Below, piece by piece: positions 62,913-64,000 of a stretch of DNA of 64,000 bases. Within the stretch, counting starts at the first letter, position 1. Each line of letters opens with the position of its first letter. A model generated the notes under the pieces. That model was not told the origin of the DNA and ran no database searches. It worked only from the letters and a program-made list of their open reading frames with translations. Source of the stretch: G963662905 sp965230045. Lineage in GTDB: Bacteria; Bacteroidota; Bacteroidia; Bacteroidales; WRLA01. The position numbers and the translations under genes were made by a program. The stretch is taken from positions 434,001 through 498,000 of the forward strand of contig OZ245940.1 in the NCBI GenBank assembly GCA_965230045.1, read 5' to 3'.

Positions 62913-64000
62913 TTACGCCTTCTTCTTATATCGGTTCACCGCCAGGCCGAGCATCAAAACAGCATAAATGCAAATGGCTGTAAACTGATGAGTGATATCC
63001 GAAAAGCGGCTGCCTTTCAGTAAAACCATACGCATTACCTCAATAAAATAGGCAATCGGATTGATGATGTTGAAATGCTGGGCCCAGTCGGGCATGCTTT
63101 CAACCGGAGTGAACAGGCCGCTCAGCAGGATAAAGATAATGGCAAAAAACCAGGCGATAAACATGGCCTGCTGCTGGGTTTCCGTGATGGTGGAGATAAA
63201 CAGTCCGATGCCCAGGATGACCATCAGGTAAACGGATGCAAATCCAAATACCAGCCATAAACTGCCCAGCATGGGAATATCGAAAGCTATTTTCGCCACA
63301 GTAAGTCCAAAAGCCAGTTCAAAAAGGGCAATGACCCAAAAAGGGATCAATTTTCCGCTGATAAACTGCCAGCGTTTGATGGGCGTTACATTGATCTGTT
63401 CAATCGTACCGATTTCTTTTTCGCGCACGATGTTCATGCCGCTCAAAAAGAGGGCGATAACTGTGACCAACAACACCAATATCCCGGGAACCATATAAGT
63501 TTTGTAATTCAATTCGGGATTGAACCAAAAACGCCAGCTGCTTTGGATAAGCTCGGGTTTACCCAATAAAGGATAGGCTTCTGCAATCAGATTATTGTTG
63601 AAATCGCGAATAATCGAAGTAGCATAAGCGTTGCGCAGGCTGGCAGCATTTCCATCTACAGCATCATTCAGGAGCTGAACTTTTGCTTTTCCTTCTTTAT
63701 TCAGCCTGTCGCCAAAAGCTGGTTCAATCACCAAAACCTGGTGTGTCTGGCTCAGAAGAAGCGCTTCTTTGGCCTCAGCAACATCGTTCGGGTATCCAAC
63801 AATGGTAAAAAAATTGCTTCCATCAAATTTTCGTACCAGCTCACGCGATGCCGGACTTTTATCATGATCAACTACCATGATGTTCGTATTCTGGATATCA
63901 AAAGTGGCCGCAAAAGCCAGCACCAAAAGCTGCACAACAGGTACCACAAAAATTATGGGAAGCATGGTGCGGTTGCGGAAAATCTGCAAAAACTCCTTCT
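62913..64000 (-). CDS. ABC-2 type transporter permease (5' end outside the window)
   Basis: The frame is open to the window edge: before the TTG that could be taken as a start the codons read KEF then LQIFRNRTMLPIIFV, the normal internal N-terminal part of YhhJ/YbhS-type permeases. So a few codons are missing. Six membrane segments: one at about 20-38 and five between about 175 and 358 (TYMVPGILVLLVTVIALFLS, MNIVREKEIGTIEQINVTP as the loop before the next). The large extracytoplasmic loop is about 40-170. Such permeases usually pair with an HlyD-like adaptor and an ABC ATPase, expected beyond the edge. Export of drugs or lipids is likely. Confidence 0.9.
   Translation of the reverse strand, partial: KEFLQIFRNRTMLPIIFVVPVVQLLVLAFAATFDIQNTNIMVVDHDKSPASRELVRKFDGSNFFTIVGYPNDVAEAKEALLLSQTHQVLVIEPAFGDRLNKEGKAKVQLLNDAVDGNAASLRNAYATSIIRDFNNNLIAEAYPLLGKPELIQSSWRFWFNPELNYKTYMVPGILVLLVTVIALFLSGMNIVREKEIGTIEQINVTPIKRWQFISGKLIPFWVIALFELAFGLTVAKIAFDIPMLGSLWLVFGFASVYLMVILGIGLFISTITETQQQAMFIAWFFAIIFILLSGLFTPVESMPDWAQHFNIINPIAYFIEVMRMVLLKGSRFSDITHQFTAICIYAVLMLGLAVNRYKKKA

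Noticed and set aside
1..64000. tRNA, rRNA, riboswitch and CRISPR features
   Set aside because: No T-loop/acceptor pattern, rRNA stretch, known aptamer or regular repeat-spacer array was recognised on reading; a covariance-model scan could not be run.

Overview
The window looks like a chromosomal segment of a free-living, non-pigmented member of the Bacteroidota, probably the Bacteroidales/Marinilabiliales side. The evidence is: promoters of the Bacteroidota type (TTG or TTTG, about 19-21 bp, then TAnnTTTG) in front of several genes; a type IX secretion component (PorZ-like) together with proteins carrying type A C-terminal sorting domains; a CzcA pump fused to its TolC partner, an arrangement I know from this phylum; an epimerase-type threonine dehydrogenase; and an HlyD-TolC-FtsX-FtsX-MacB efflux operon that ends in a sigma-54 two-component pair. 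No rRNA, tRNA or CRISPR array was recognised.

Layout. 1-1845: end of a histidine kinase, RNA cyclic phosphodiesterase ThpR, a serine hydrolase. 2016-7700: a mosaic accessory island. It holds an AT-rich GT39 glycosyltransferase lying between two sequences that resemble decayed IS21 termini, then three same-strand genes (RhuM-like protein, Dam-like adenine methyltransferase, NotI-like endonuclease) punctuated by three copies of a GC-rich hairpin. Two of these copies lie inside 165-bp direct repeats that flank the restriction-modification pair, and the outer copy joins a fossil of a tyrosine recombinase active site. This is the most interesting part of the window.

7752-10233: a second, membrane-anchored serine hydrolase and a DUF6249-like membrane protein. 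10423-19590: an efflux operon with what looks like its own control circuit: enhancer-like palindrome, sigma-54 promoter, adaptor, outer-membrane factor, two FtsX permeases, MacB-type ATPase, then a sigma-54 response regulator and a histidine kinase. 19600-26228: envelope genes (frameshifted membrane acyltransferase, flippase-like protein, sulfotransferase, Wzx-like flippase, RffA aminotransferase) separated by palindrome-rich spacers. 26330-30257: a lipoprotein, threonine dehydrogenase, AlkD-like glycosylase. 30258-36746: a metal-efflux operon with an HMA-AraC fusion regulator, CusB-like adaptor and a CzcA-TolC fusion.

36957-42664: PorZ-like protein and a large hybrid histidine kinase. 42747-51202: a minus-strand run of RsmI, NUDIX, RND permease and TolC (no adaptor between them), PHP-like protein and GT39. 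51567-56154: tandem secreted paralogues whose sorting domains are nearly identical in DNA. 56231-64000: surface lipoprotein plus porin, MscL, an orphan HipB-like repressor with three operators, a beta-barrel protein, UbiX, AspS and the start-truncated end of an ABC-2 permease.

Starts were moved inward from the longest open frame where a signal peptide, family N terminus, operator or promoter argued for it; these choices are stated per gene. Family names come from recognised motifs, not from database searches.
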